A DNA stretch of 64,000 bases, taken from the NCBI RefSeq assembly GCF_014655295.1, contig NZ_BNBI01000002.1, positions 372,001 through 436,000 of the forward strand. Reading direction: 5' to 3'. This document shows positions 56,742 to 64,000 of the stretch, one piece after another (position 1 is the first letter of the stretch; every line of letters begins with the position of its first letter). This stretch comes from Streptomyces fumanus (GTDB lineage: Bacteria > Actinomycetota > Actinomycetes > Streptomycetales > Streptomycetaceae). A model generated the notes under the pieces. The model saw nothing but the letters and a program-made list of their open reading frames with translations. It ran no database searches and had not been told where the DNA came from. The position numbers and the translations under genes were made by a program.

Positions 56742-57659
56742 CGTTGCCGCCTCCTGCTGTTGCCGGCGCTGCTCGCCCTGCTTCGCCTTCGTCGTCTGAC
56801 CCGGTGTCGCCGGCCCCTCGCAGGGGCAGGACACCGGGGACCAGTCTGACGCACCCCACTGACAGTAGGTGCCCTTCGGGGTCAAGTCGTGACGAGGGGC
56901 GGGCGGGCACCGAGGGGCGAGTTGTGCACAGGTCCCGCTTCGATGCGAGTTCCGGGCTCTCTCTGGTCGTCGGTAGTAGTAGGGCCTGTGGATACCGTGG
57001 ATAACCTCGTTTGCCCAGCTCAGACCGGAGATTTTGTCCACGGGGCCTGTGGGCGGAGCCGGTGGACAACTCGGGCCCGCTGTGGAGAACGGAAAGTTCT
57101 GCACACTCCGTGCACAGGGAGAGGCGACTTCTCCCCAGCGCCGTCCCCAGGTTTACCCGTCTTTCCCACAGCCCAATCCGGCACCTTGGTGTGACGCCTT
57201 TCACTCGACGCGGTGAGGAGGCGCGTCAGGTTGCCGAACAGTGGACAGCCCTGTGGAGAAGCGGCCGATCACTGGGGACAACCGCCCCCAGCCTGTGGGC
57301 CGCCCGTGGACAACTCCGTGCACAGCTTGTGGACCGTCCCGTTGTCCACACCCTGTGGAGATCCTTCGTCCACGAATCCACAGGGGGCTGAGCTGGAGTG
57401 ATGGGTTTTCACCAGGTCTGCCTGTGGACAGGATCGGGACAACTTCCGGGTCCCCAAGGTGTGGACGGAAGAAAGTCACCGAATCTGTGGACGGTGACCG
57501 TAACCCGGCCAGAAATCGAACACGGGCTGACCCGGGGACGACGAAGGGCGCCGCCCGGATCTTCTCCGGACGACGCCCTGGGCGTCCCGCGGCGGCCTCT
57601 GAGCCGCCCACCGACCGCCCTCCGCGGCGCCCTCCAGGAGACCGCTGTCGGTCGCTCTG
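56742..57659. other. oriC: oriC, chromosomal replication origin
   Basis: A 918-bp gene-free region between dnaN and dnaA, packed with DnaA boxes. Exact matches to (T/C)(T/C)(G/A/C)TCCACA, either strand, are at 57081-57089, 57252-57260, 57342-57350, 57423-57431, 57460-57468 and 57486-57494. One-mismatch sites include 56922, 56987, 56996, 57034, 57061, 57305 and 57366. Most point the same way (TGTGGA on the plus strand) and are grouped towards the dnaA side. There is no AT-rich unwinding tract of the E. coli kind, as expected for Streptomyces. The size and box density match known Streptomyces origins. Confidence 0.96.
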
Positions 57660-59669
57660 TCAGCCGTTCTTGATGCGGTTGGTCAGCTCGGTGACCTGGT
57701 TGTAGATGGAGCGCCGCTCGGCCATCAGATTGCGGATCTTGCGGTCGGCGTGCATCACGGTGGTGTGGTCCCGGCCGCCGAACAGCGCGCCGATCTTCGG
57801 CAGCGAGAGGTCCGTCAGCTCCCGGCAGAGGTACATGGCGATCTGCCGGGCGGTCACCAACTGGCGGCCGCGCGAGCTGCCGCACAGGTCCTCGACCGTG
57901 AGGCCGAAGTAGTCGGCGGTCGCGCTCATGATGGCCGTCGAGGTGATCTCCGGAGTGGAGTCCTCGCCGCCGGGGATGAGGTCCTTCAGCACGATCTCGG
58001 TGAGGCCCAGGTCCACCGGCTGCCGGTTGAGCGACGCGAACGCCGTCACCCGGATCAGCGCGCCCTCCAGCTCACGGATGTTCCGCGAGATCCGGGAGGC
58101 GATGAACTCCAGCACCTCCGGCGGGGCGTTGAGCTGCTCCTGCACCGCCTTCTTGCGCAGGATCGCGATCCGCGTCTCCAGCTCGGGCGGCTGGACGTCG
58201 GTGATCAGCCCCCACTCGAAGCGGTTGCGCAGCCGGTCCTCCAGCGTCACCAACTGCTTGGGCGGCCGGTCGCTGGAGAGCACGATCTGCTTGTTGGCGT
58301 TGTGCAGCGTATTGAAGGTGTGGAAGAACTCCTCCTGCGTCGACTCCTTGTCCGCCAGGAACTGGATGTCGTCGACGAGCAGGATGTCCATCTCCCGGTA
58401 CCGCTTGCGGAAGCTGTCGCCCTTGCCGTCGCGGATGGAGTTGATGAACTCGTTGGTGAACTCCTCCGAGCTGACGTACCGCACGCGCGTGCCGGGGTAC
58501 AGGCTCCGCGCGTAGTGCCCGATGGCGTGCAGCAGGTGCGTCTTGCCGAGCCCGGACTCCCCGTAGATGAACAGGGGGTTGTACGCCTTCGCCGGTGCCT
58601 CGGCGACGGCCACCGCCGCCGCGTGCGCGAACCGGTTGGAGGCGCCGATCACGAAGGTGTCGAAGAGGTACTTCGGGTTCAGCCGCGCGGTCGGCTCACC
58701 GGGGCCGGTGGCCGGCGCGGGCTGCGCGGCCAGCGGACCGGGGGCGCCGGTGGCCGGCCCGGGGCCGACGGGCCCGCCGCGGTGGACGTGCCCGGACCCG
58801 GCCGGCGGCTCGGGCAGCTCCCGCCGCCCGCCGCGCTGCTCGTAGTCGCCGCGCGCCTGCTCGTAGTCGGAGCGCCGCGCCTCGTACCCCGACCGGTCGG
58901 CTTCGTACGCCTGCCGGTCCGTGTCGTACGAGGGCCGGTCCGAGTCGTACGACGGCCGGTCGTTCTCGTACGACGACCGCTCGTTCTCGTACGGGGAGCG
59001 GTCGGGGTCGTACGGCGGGCGCTCGGGCTCGTAGGGCGGGCGGTCCGGCGACTGCGGGCGGTAGTCCTGCTGCGGATAGCCGCCGTCCTGCGGATACGCG
59101 TCCTGGCCGTACGAGTCCTGCTGCGGTGAGGCGTACGGGTCCCGCTCGGGGAAGCCGAGGCGCTGCTGCTGCCAGCCGTACTCGTCCTGCTGCCCGGGGC
59201 GCGGCCAGGAGCCGGGCTCGGGGCGCTGGTACTCCGACGGATAGGCGGGGCGGGCGGTGGGGAGCTGGTCCGCGCGGTGACGGCCGTAGCCCTCGTACTC
59301 GTCGCGGCCCTGCTGCCCGCCGGCCGGAAGCTCGGGTTCCTCGTAGCGCTGCTGGGGGCGCGGGGCGGGCGCCGGCGGGGCCTGGGGCTCGCCCGCGGAG
59401 TCGTCGACGGTGATCGCGATCCGGATCGGCCGGCCGCACTCGCGGCTCAGCGTCTCGCTGACGATCGGCGCGAGACGGCCCTCCAGCACGCCCTTCGCGA
59501 ATTCGTTCGGTACGGCGAGCAGAGCGGTGTCGGCGACCAGCGCCAGCGGCTGGCAGCGCCGGATCCAGCGCTCGTCCTTGGACTCGACGCCCTGGCCGCG
59601 GCCCTCCCCGAGGAGCTTCTCCACCACGCGTGGCCACACTGCGGCAAGATCGGCAGGTACGTCAGCCAC
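57660..59669 (-). CDS. dnaA: Chromosomal replication initiator protein DnaA
   Basis: A 669-residue DnaA, far longer than the ~470 of E. coli because domain II (about residues 95-330) is greatly extended, as in other Streptomyces. That region is Pro/Gln/Tyr-rich and carries heptad-like repeats ([21 protein letters not shown]). Domain I ([20 protein letters not shown]) is at the start. Domain III has Walker [15 protein letters not shown], Walker [14 protein letters not shown] and sensor motifs. Domain IV ends with the DNA-recognition segment [16 protein letters not shown]. It opens oriC and recruits DnaB. Start GTG 59669. The divergent promoter region has two DnaA boxes, suggesting autoregulation. 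Confidence 0.98.
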   Translation of the reverse strand: MADVPADLAAVWPRVVEKLLGEGRGQGVESKDERWIRRCQPLALVADTALLAVPNEFAKGVLEGRLAPIVSETLSRECGRPIRIAITVDDSAGEPQAPPAPAPRPQQRYEEPELPAGGQQGRDEYEGYGRHRADQLPTARPAYPSEYQRPEPGSWPRPGQQDEYGWQQQRLGFPERDPYASPQQDSYGQDAYPQDGGYPQQDYRPQSPDRPPYEPERPPYDPDRSPYENERSSYENDRPSYDSDRPSYDTDRQAYEADRSGYEARRSDYEQARGDYEQRGGRRELPEPPAGSGHVHRGGPVGPGPATGAPGPLAAQPAPATGPGEPTARLNPKYLFDTFVIGASNRFAHAAAVAVAEAPAKAYNPLFIYGESGLGKTHLLHAIGHYARSLYPGTRVRYVSSEEFTNEFINSIRDGKGDSFRKRYREMDILLVDDIQFLADKESTQEEFFHTFNTLHNANKQIVLSSDRPPKQLVTLEDRLRNRFEWGLITDVQPPELETRIAILRKKAVQEQLNAPPEVLEFIASRISRNIRELEGALIRVTAFASLNRQPVDLGLTEIVLKDLIPGGEDSTPEITSTAIMSATADYFGLTVEDLCGSSRGRQLVTARQIAMYLCRELTDLSLPKIGALFGGRDHTTVMHADRKIRNLMAERRSIYNQVTELTNRIKNG

Positions 59670-60044
59670 AGGGCACGCTCTCTCACGGGGTCCCCCGAAG
59701 GTGTGATCCGGGGACGGGTCGGGATGAAAATCGGGTCTGGCGGGGATAAGGGAACGAATCGGAGTTCAGTCACGGTAGTCAGCGTGGCCCGTGCGGTTCA
59801 AGTTGTTGTCCCCAGCCTGTGGACAAGTGTCTCCCGGCAGCCGCTGGTTTGACCGAATGGCGCAGTCCCGCGTACCGTAACCAGGTCGAGTTGTCGATGG
59901 CTGCTGCCGCCTGCCTCCGATGGGCACAGATCGCTTCAGGTGATCGGAAAGCGGTGCACACGGGCGTGACGCGAGCTACTCGTGGGCGCACGGTGACAGC
60001 CAGGACGGCACCCCGCCACCACCGATTCTTTCTGGAGCCCCCGA
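59670..60044. other. dnaA-rpmH divergent spacer (375 bp)
   Basis: A gene-free region that holds the dnaA promoter and its two DnaA boxes on the left half and, by position, the rpmH-rnpA promoters on the right half. TTGTCG near 59894 is a possible -35 for rpmH, without a convincing -10. GGAG precedes the rpmH GTG by 9 nt. Confidence 0.6.
59772..59826 (-). promoter_or_regulatory. dnaA promoter with DnaA boxes
   Basis: On the minus strand TTGAAC (59801-59796) and TACCGT (59777-59772) are 18 bp apart, a plausible -35/-10 pair about 100 bp before dnaA. A perfect box TTGTCCACA (minus strand, 59826-59818) and an opposite one-mismatch box TTGTCCCCA (59806-59814) lie just upstream, which fits the known autoregulation of Streptomyces dnaA. 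Confidence 0.65.
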
Positions 60045-60182
60045 GTGAGCAAGCGCACCTTCCAGCCGAACAACCGTCGTCGCGCGAAGACCCACGGCTT
60101 CCGGCTGCGTATGCGCACCCGTGCCGGCCGCGCGATTCTCGCGTCCCGCCGCAGCAAGGGTCGCGCCCGCCTGTCCGCCTGA
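60045..60182 (+). CDS. rpmH: 50S ribosomal protein L34
   Basis: A 45-residue, very basic ribosomal protein beginning [20 protein letters not shown] and ending [10 protein letters not shown], the canonical L34 sequence. It binds 23S rRNA in the large subunit. Start GTG 60045 with GGAG 9 nt upstream. It is the first gene of rpmH-rnpA-yidD-yidC-jag, divergent from dnaA as in most bacteria. It is followed by rnpA after 21 bp. Confidence 0.98.
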   Translation: MSKRTFQPNNRRRAKTHGFRLRMRTRAGRAILASRRSKGRARLSA

Positions 60183-60203
60183 TCCCGGTCAGGTCATGAC
60201 GTC

Positions 60204-60575
60204 GTGCTGCCCACCGAGAACCGGCTGAGGCGGCGCGAGGACTTCGCGACCGCGGTGCGACGGGGTCGCCGGGCAGGCCGCCCGTTCCTCGTCGTCCACT
60301 TTCGTAGCGGTGCCACGGACCCGCACGCGCCTGGGGAGAGCGCTCCCCCGACGCGTGCGGGTTTCGTCGTGAGCAAAGCCGTGGGCGGAGCGGTCGTCCG
60401 CAACAAGGTGAAGCGCAGACTTCGCCATCTGATGCGCGACCGAGTGGACCTGTTCCCCCCCGGTAGCCTGGTAGTCGTACGAGCGCTGCCCGGAGCGGGT
60501 GACGCCGACCATGCACAACTGGCCCAAGACCTGGACGCCGCCCTACAGCGGCTGCTGGGAGGGGGCGCGCGATGA
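60204..60575 (+). CDS. rnpA: Ribonuclease P protein component
   Basis: A 123-residue basic protein. The start [20 protein letters not shown] and the RNR signature in [15 protein letters not shown] are diagnostic. It assists the RNase P RNA in removing 5' leaders from pre-tRNA. The start codon is GTG 60204. The stop overlaps the yidD ATG by 4 nt. The gene lies in its usual place after rpmH. Confidence 0.97.
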   Translation: MLPTENRLRRREDFATAVRRGRRAGRPFLVVHFRSGATDPHAPGESAPPTRAGFVVSKAVGGAVVRNKVKRRLRHLMRDRVDLFPPGSLVVVRALPGAGDADHAQLAQDLDAALQRLLGGGAR

Positions 60576-60946
60576 AGTACCCGCTGCTGGCTCTGATCAA
60601 GCTGTACCAGTGGACGATCAGTCCGCTGCTGGGGCCGGTCTGCAAGTACTACCCGTCGTGTTCCCACTACGGCTACACGGCCATCGACCGGCACGGCGCC
60701 GTCAAGGGGACCGTGCTCACCGCCTGGCGCATCCTGCGGTGCAACCCGTGGTCGCTGGGCGGGGTGGACCATGTTCCGCCGCGCAAGCGTCCGCGGTGGC
60801 ACGAAATGCTGCGTGACGCATGGCGCGCACGCAAGGGCGGGCCCTCCGCCGCCGAACCGGCCACCGAGGGACCGACTGCTCCGACGAGTCGGTCCGGTCC
60901 CCCGAGCCCGGCCGCAGAGACCCAGTCCCATGCCCAAGGAGCATGA
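60572..60946 (+). CDS. yidD: Membrane protein insertion efficiency factor YidD
   Basis: A 124-residue protein. The conserved YidD core is [35 protein letters not shown] and [17 protein letters not shown], with the SCS and CNPW motifs complete. A hydrophilic 40-residue tail (residues 85-124) is rich in Ala/Pro/Ser, common in Streptomyces members. YidD aids insertion of membrane proteins by YidC. It is coupled to rnpA by the overlapping ATG and lies 3 nt before yidC. Confidence 0.96.
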   Translation: MKYPLLALIKLYQWTISPLLGPVCKYYPSCSHYGYTAIDRHGAVKGTVLTAWRILRCNPWSLGGVDHVPPRKRPRWHEMLRDAWRARKGGPSAAEPATEGPTAPTSRSGPPSPAAETQSHAQGA

Positions 60947-60949
60947 TTA

Positions 60950-62251
60950 GTGGACACGATTGCCAGCCTCTTCAGCTTCATCACGACACCTGTCTCCTGG
61001 GTCATCGTCCAGTTCCACAGCGTGTACGGCGCCCTCTTCGGCCCTGACACCGGATGGGCCTGGGGCCTGTCCATCGTGTCCCTCGTGGTGCTGATCCGGA
61101 TCTGCCTGATCCCGCTCTTCGTAAAGCAGATCAAGTCGACCCGGGCCATGCAGACGCTGCAGCCCGAGATGAAGAAGATCCAGGAGCGCTACAAGAACGA
61201 CAAGCAGCGCCAGTCCGAAGAGATGATGAAGCTGTACAAGGAGACGGGTACCAACCCGCTCTCCTCGTGCCTTCCCATCCTGGCGCAGTCCCCGTTCTTC
61301 TTCGCCCTGTACCACGTGCTCAACGGCATCGCGACCGGTGACACCATCGGCGTGATCAACGAGCGGCTGCTGGAGAGCGCCCAGAAGGCCCACATCTTCG
61401 GTGCGCCGCTCGCGGCCAAGTTCACCGACGGCGCGTCGAAGGTGGACGCCCTCGGTTCCTCCATCACGGACGTCCGGGTCGTCACCGCGATCATGATCGT
61501 CCTGATGTCGGCGTCGCAGTTCTTCACCCAGCGCCAGTTGATGACGAAGAACGTCGACACCACGGTGAAGACGCCGTTCATGCAGCAGCAGAAGATGCTG
61601 ATGTACGTCTTCCCGGTCATGTTCGCCGTCTTCGGCATCAACTTCCCGGTCGGTGTCCTCGTCTACTGGCTGACCACCAACGTGTGGACCATGGGCCAGC
61701 AGATGTACGTCATCCGCAACAACCCGACGCCGGGTTCCAAGGCCCAGGCTGCCTACCTGGAGCGCCTGCACAAGCACGTCACGCAGCACGGCAGGATCCG
61801 CCGCCGCAGCGAGCGCGCCATCGTCAAGGCCATCGTCGCCAAGGGCCGCGACCGCAACGAGTTCGAGCGCAAGTTCATCAACGGTCTGTCCAAGGCGGGC
61901 CTCGCCGCCCAGCCCGACGGCACCGTGGTGAAGAGCGAGACCGCGACCGTCACCGAGACCGCGGACGGCACGCCGACCCCGGCCGCGCCCAGGCGGCAGC
62001 AGCCCAAGCGGCAGCCCAAGGCCAAGCGCCAGGCCGGCCCGCCCAAGGCGGCCGGTGAGAGCGGAGCGTCCGCCGCGGGCTCCTCGACGACCGCGGAGCC
62101 GACGTCGCTGCGCAAGTCCGACCAGCCCGAGGACGCCAAGCCCGCCGCGCCCAAGAAGGCCGGTCAGAAGCCCGCCTCCGGTACCCGCAGCAAGGCCCAG
62201 TCCGGGCAGCGCAAGGGTCCGCAGCGGCCCAAGTCCCCGTCGAAGAAGTAA
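60950..62251 (+). CDS. yidC: Membrane protein insertase YidC/Oxa1
   Basis: A 433-residue insertase with five membrane helices: an N-terminal segment near residue 20, then [59 protein letters not shown] and [20 protein letters not shown]. The hydrophilic groove Arg of Oxa1 proteins is present in VLIRICLIP. The C-terminal 140 residues are basic and Ala/Lys/Pro-rich, probably ribosome-binding, as in Gram-positive YidC2. It inserts membrane proteins, alone or with SecYEG. Start GTG 60950 with AAGGAG 10 nt upstream. Confidence 0.96.
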   Translation: MDTIASLFSFITTPVSWVIVQFHSVYGALFGPDTGWAWGLSIVSLVVLIRICLIPLFVKQIKSTRAMQTLQPEMKKIQERYKNDKQRQSEEMMKLYKETGTNPLSSCLPILAQSPFFFALYHVLNGIATGDTIGVINERLLESAQKAHIFGAPLAAKFTDGASKVDALGSSITDVRVVTAIMIVLMSASQFFTQRQLMTKNVDTTVKTPFMQQQKMLMYVFPVMFAVFGINFPVGVLVYWLTTNVWTMGQQMYVIRNNPTPGSKAQAAYLERLHKHVTQHGRIRRRSERAIVKAIVAKGRDRNEFERKFINGLSKAGLAAQPDGTVVKSETATVTETADGTPTPAAPRRQQPKRQPKAKRQAGPPKAAGESGASAAGSSTTAEPTSLRKSDQPEDAKPAAPKKAGQKPASGTRSKAQSGQRKGPQRPKSPSKK

Positions 62252-62266
62252 GAAGGAGTCCATCCC

Positions 62267-62779
62267 GTGACGGAAGGCACCATCTCCGCCGCTGCCGAGG
62301 GCGCAGACACCCTGACCCGCCTGGAGCAGGAGGGTGAGATCGCGGCGGACTACCTGGAGGGTCTGCTCGACATCGCCGACCTCGACGGCGACATCGACAT
62401 GGACGTCGAGGCCGACCGTGCCTCCGTCTCGATCATCAGCGACACGGGCAGCCGTGACCTGCAGAAGCTGGTCGGCCGGGACGGTGAGGTGCTGGAGGCG
62501 CTCCAGGAGCTCACCCGCCTGGCCGTGCACCGGGAGACCGGTGACCGCAGCCGTCTGATGCTCGACATCGCCGGCTACCGCGCCCGTAAGCGCACCGAGC
62601 TGTCCGAGCTGGGCGCCAAGGCCGCCGCCGACGCCCGGAGCAGCGGCGCGCCCGTGCGCCTGCAGCCCATGACGCCGTTCGAGCGCAAGGTCGTGCACGA
62701 CGCGGTCAAGGCCGCCGGCCTGCGCAGCGAGTCCGAGGGCGAGGAGCCGGGGCGCTTCGTCGTCGTACTGCCCGCCTGA
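62267..62779 (+). CDS. jag: Jag/KhpB-type RNA-binding protein (KH and R3H domains)
   Basis: A 170-residue protein with a KH domain containing GRDGEVLEALQELTRLAV (the GxxG loop) and an R3H domain near the C-terminus with PMTPFERKVVHDAV. The N-terminal Jag-N domain of Firmicutes is absent. KhpB-type proteins bind many transcripts and influence division and wall synthesis. It is downstream of yidC, as in most Gram-positives, and ends at a terminator. Start GTG 62267, AAGGAG upstream. Confidence 0.94.
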   Translation: MTEGTISAAAEGADTLTRLEQEGEIAADYLEGLLDIADLDGDIDMDVEADRASVSIISDTGSRDLQKLVGRDGEVLEALQELTRLAVHRETGDRSRLMLDIAGYRARKRTELSELGAKAAADARSSGAPVRLQPMTPFERKVVHDAVKAAGLRSESEGEEPGRFVVVLPA

Positions 62780-62797
62780 TCGGACCCCGCGTCCCCC

Positions 62798-62824
62798 GGC
62801 CCCGTCTGTTGCGCAGGCGGGGCC
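62798..62824 (+). terminator. Intrinsic terminator after jag
   Basis: An 11-bp stem with one wobble (62798-62808 with 62814-62824), 5-nt loop, followed by GAATTTTG. It ends the rpmH-rnpA-yidD-yidC-jag transcript before rsmG. Confidence 0.88.
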
Positions 62825-62902
62825 GAATTTTGTCAGCCTGATAGTTCTGGTGGTCTGGTGCCGGCGCCCGAGGCGCCGGCGCGGTACGGAAGGACGGTCC
62901 CC

Positions 62903-63622
62903 GTGACGGAGGCAGCGGAGCTTCCCCCTGCGCCCGAGCAGGCACGCGAGGTGTTCGGCGATCGCTTTGCGGACGCGGTCCGCTACGCGGAGCTGCTGGC
63001 CGAGGCCGGTGTGCAGCGCGGGCTGATCGGCCCGCGCGAAGTGCCCCGCCTGTGGGAGCGGCACCTGCTGAACTGCGCGGTGCTGTCGGAGGTCGTGCCC
63101 TCGGGGGTGACGGTCTGCGATGTCGGCTCGGGAGCCGGACTGCCCGGCATCCCGCTGGCACTGGTGCGGGACGACATCAAGATCACTCTGCTGGAGCCGC
63201 TTCTTCGGCGCACCACCTTCCTCACCGAGGTCGTGGAGCTGCTGGGGCTGGACCATGTGACCGTGGTCCGCGGCCGGGCCGAGGAGGTCATGGGCAAGCT
63301 GACGCCGGTGCACGTGGTGACCGCCCGCGCCGTGGCCCCACTGGACCGGCTGGCCACCTGGGGCATCCCGCTGCTGCGGCCGTACGGCGAAATGCTCGCC
63401 CTCAAGGGCGACACCGCCGAGGAGGAACTCAAGAGCGCGGCGACGGCACTGAGCAAGCTGGGTGCCGTGGAGACGTCCATCCTGCATGTCGGCGAGGGCA
63501 TCGTGGACCCGAGGTCCACGGTCGTCCGCGTGGAGGTGGGGGAGAGTCCGGGCGGTGTGCGCTTCGCGGCCAAACGGGCGAAGGCGGCCCGGACCGGGCG
63601 GGCTCGGCGCCGCCGGGGCTAG
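62903..63622 (+). CDS. rsmG: 16S rRNA (guanine527-N7)-methyltransferase RsmG
   Basis: A 239-residue SAM-dependent methyltransferase with motif I CDVGSGAGLPGIPLAL, the N-terminal part FGDRFADAVRYAELLAEAGV, and HLLNCAVLSE, all family signatures (GidB). It methylates G527 of 16S rRNA. In Streptomyces its loss gives low-level streptomycin resistance and altered antibiotic production. GTG 62903 with GGAAGGA about 9 nt upstream is preferred over an in-frame ATG at 62858. It is followed by the parS-bearing spacer before parA. The C-terminus is basic. Confidence 0.96.
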   Translation: MTEAAELPPAPEQAREVFGDRFADAVRYAELLAEAGVQRGLIGPREVPRLWERHLLNCAVLSEVVPSGVTVCDVGSGAGLPGIPLALVRDDIKITLLEPLLRRTTFLTEVVELLGLDHVTVVRGRAEEVMGKLTPVHVVTARAVAPLDRLATWGIPLLRPYGEMLALKGDTAEEELKSAATALSKLGAVETSILHVGEGIVDPRSTVVRVEVGESPGGVRFAAKRAKAARTGRARRRRG

Positions 63623-63696
63623 TTACTCCACACCAGCCTCCCCCGCCCGGGGCGCCGGAGTGTCGCGGTAGTTCGGCCTCGGCGGCTGTGCATCGT

Positions 63697-63710
63697 GTTT
63701 CACGTGAAAC
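63697..63710. promoter_or_regulatory. parS: parS site (perfect GTTTCACGTGAAAC) upstream of parA
   Basis: An exact match to the parS palindrome in the rsmG-parA spacer (318 bp, 63623-63940). Its GTG at 63705 is in frame with parA. Confidence 0.94.
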
Positions 63711-63877
63711 GTCGCTCACTGCTGCACGGCATCATCAGTCGCGGCCGCGCTGCGGCCGAACCCCGCGACCGCAAGCCCCTCGGCTCTCTCGGCTCCCCCG
63801 GCTCCCTCGGAGACGATGCTTCCGCCGAGGGTGAGCCCCTCGCCGAGGAGGCGTCGCTCCCCGTAAGAGGTACGGAG

Positions 63878-63904
63878 TTGTCCACAGAGGTGGATTTCTC
63901 CACA
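63878..63904. promoter_or_regulatory. Two DnaA boxes in the parA upstream region
   Basis: TTGTCCACA (63878-63886) and TTCTCCACA (63896-63904), both exact consensus matches in the same orientation, start 18 bp apart, 37 bp before the presumed parA start. Confidence 0.7.
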
Positions 63905-63940
63905 GAACCCCTGGCCTCACTGGTTCGCGACCCCGAAGGC

Positions 63941-64000
63941 ATGGGAGGCTCTGTTCATCGCGAGCCTGAAGTCGAGGAGAGTGAATCCTTGCGGTCCGAC
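63941..64000 (+). CDS. parA: Chromosome partitioning ATPase ParA, first 20 codons
   Basis: The visible 20 residues, MGGSVHREPEVEESESLRSD, match the start of Streptomyces ParA as I recall it. The Walker ATPase domain lies beyond the window. ParA is the P-loop ATPase that positions ParB-parS complexes at the tip and during sporulation septation. The frame is also open upstream to the GTG in the parS site at 63705, so a longer form cannot be excluded. The expected parB would follow outside the window. Confidence 0.72.
   Translation, partial: MGGSVHREPEVEESESLRSD

Noticed and set aside
57565..57590. Terminator for dnaA at GACGCCCTGGGCGTC
   Set aside because: The loop would be too short for a stable hairpin and there is no T-run, so it was not listed.
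63705..63940. parA starting at the GTG inside parS
   Set aside because: The frame is open but low-complexity, and the ATG at 63941 matches known ParA N-termini better. Kept only as an alternative.

Overview
The window is a very GC-rich actinobacterial chromosome segment, almost certainly Streptomyces, centred on the replication origin. Several features point there: GC-rich third codon positions, frequent GTG starts (rarer TTG), the order dnaA-oriC-dnaN-gnd-recF-DUF721-gyrB-gyrA, a DnaA with a very long linker domain, an origin packed with TCCACA-type DnaA boxes, and five copies of the 14-bp parS palindrome GTTTCACGTGAAAC or one-mismatch variants. No insertion sequence, prophage, integrase or CRISPR array is visible. 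The layout resembles the conserved core around oriC in S. coelicolor.

Left arm (1-18.2 kb), mostly metabolism on the minus strand. It opens with a truncated quinone oxidoreductase. A molybdenum-cofactor pair follows (MobA-like nucleotidyltransferase, MoeA), translationally coupled to a K+ channel. Next is a bkd operon (branched-chain 2-oxoacid dehydrogenase E1alpha, E1beta, E2) with a divergent Lrp-type regulator, then a phenylacetate-type cluster (paaN diverging from a 3-hydroxyacyl-CoA dehydrogenase and a TetR regulator). A DUF5819-HTTM-SpoU methyltransferase operon, a rhodanese, a J-domain-like protein and a DUF2252 protein close the arm. The bkd and paa promoters share a nearly identical 14-bp palindrome, which suggests one TetR regulator controls both.

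Middle (18.4-36 kb), growth and division. After a tRNA-Leu comes the actinobacterial signalling and wall-elongation operon fhaA-fhaB-pstP-rodA-pbpA-pknB. Converging on it are two class E sortases, a glutamine amidotransferase and a 53-residue membrane protein. DUF881, CrgA, rhomboid, cyclophilin, DUF5324 and isoprenyl transferase genes follow, then a tRNA-Ala. A cluster of DnaA boxes lies between crgA and the rhomboid gene.

Accessory-like stretch (35.5-46.7 kb): an XRE-type regulator, a second Ser/Thr kinase, a repeat-rich exported protein, small secreted or membrane proteins (DLW-39, DUF6344), a GT2 glycosyltransferase overlapping a ferredoxin, an unknown membrane-anchored protein, and a 1316-residue HTH-STAND-14xWD40 protein. 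That last gene has the only in-frame TTA codon I found in the window. In Streptomyces such a codon implies dependence on the bldA tRNA.

Replication core (46.7-64 kb): tRNA-Ile, DUF3566 protein, gyrA, gyrB, DUF721/DciA-like, recF, a 6-phosphogluconate dehydrogenase homologue, dnaN, about 0.9 kb of oriC, and dnaA, all on the minus strand. Divergently come rpmH-rnpA-yidD-yidC-jag, rsmG, and the first 20 codons of parA at the window edge. DnaA boxes and parS sites recur well outside oriC. Some sit inside gene starts, stops and promoters, so initiation and segregation signals are interleaved with ordinary genes.
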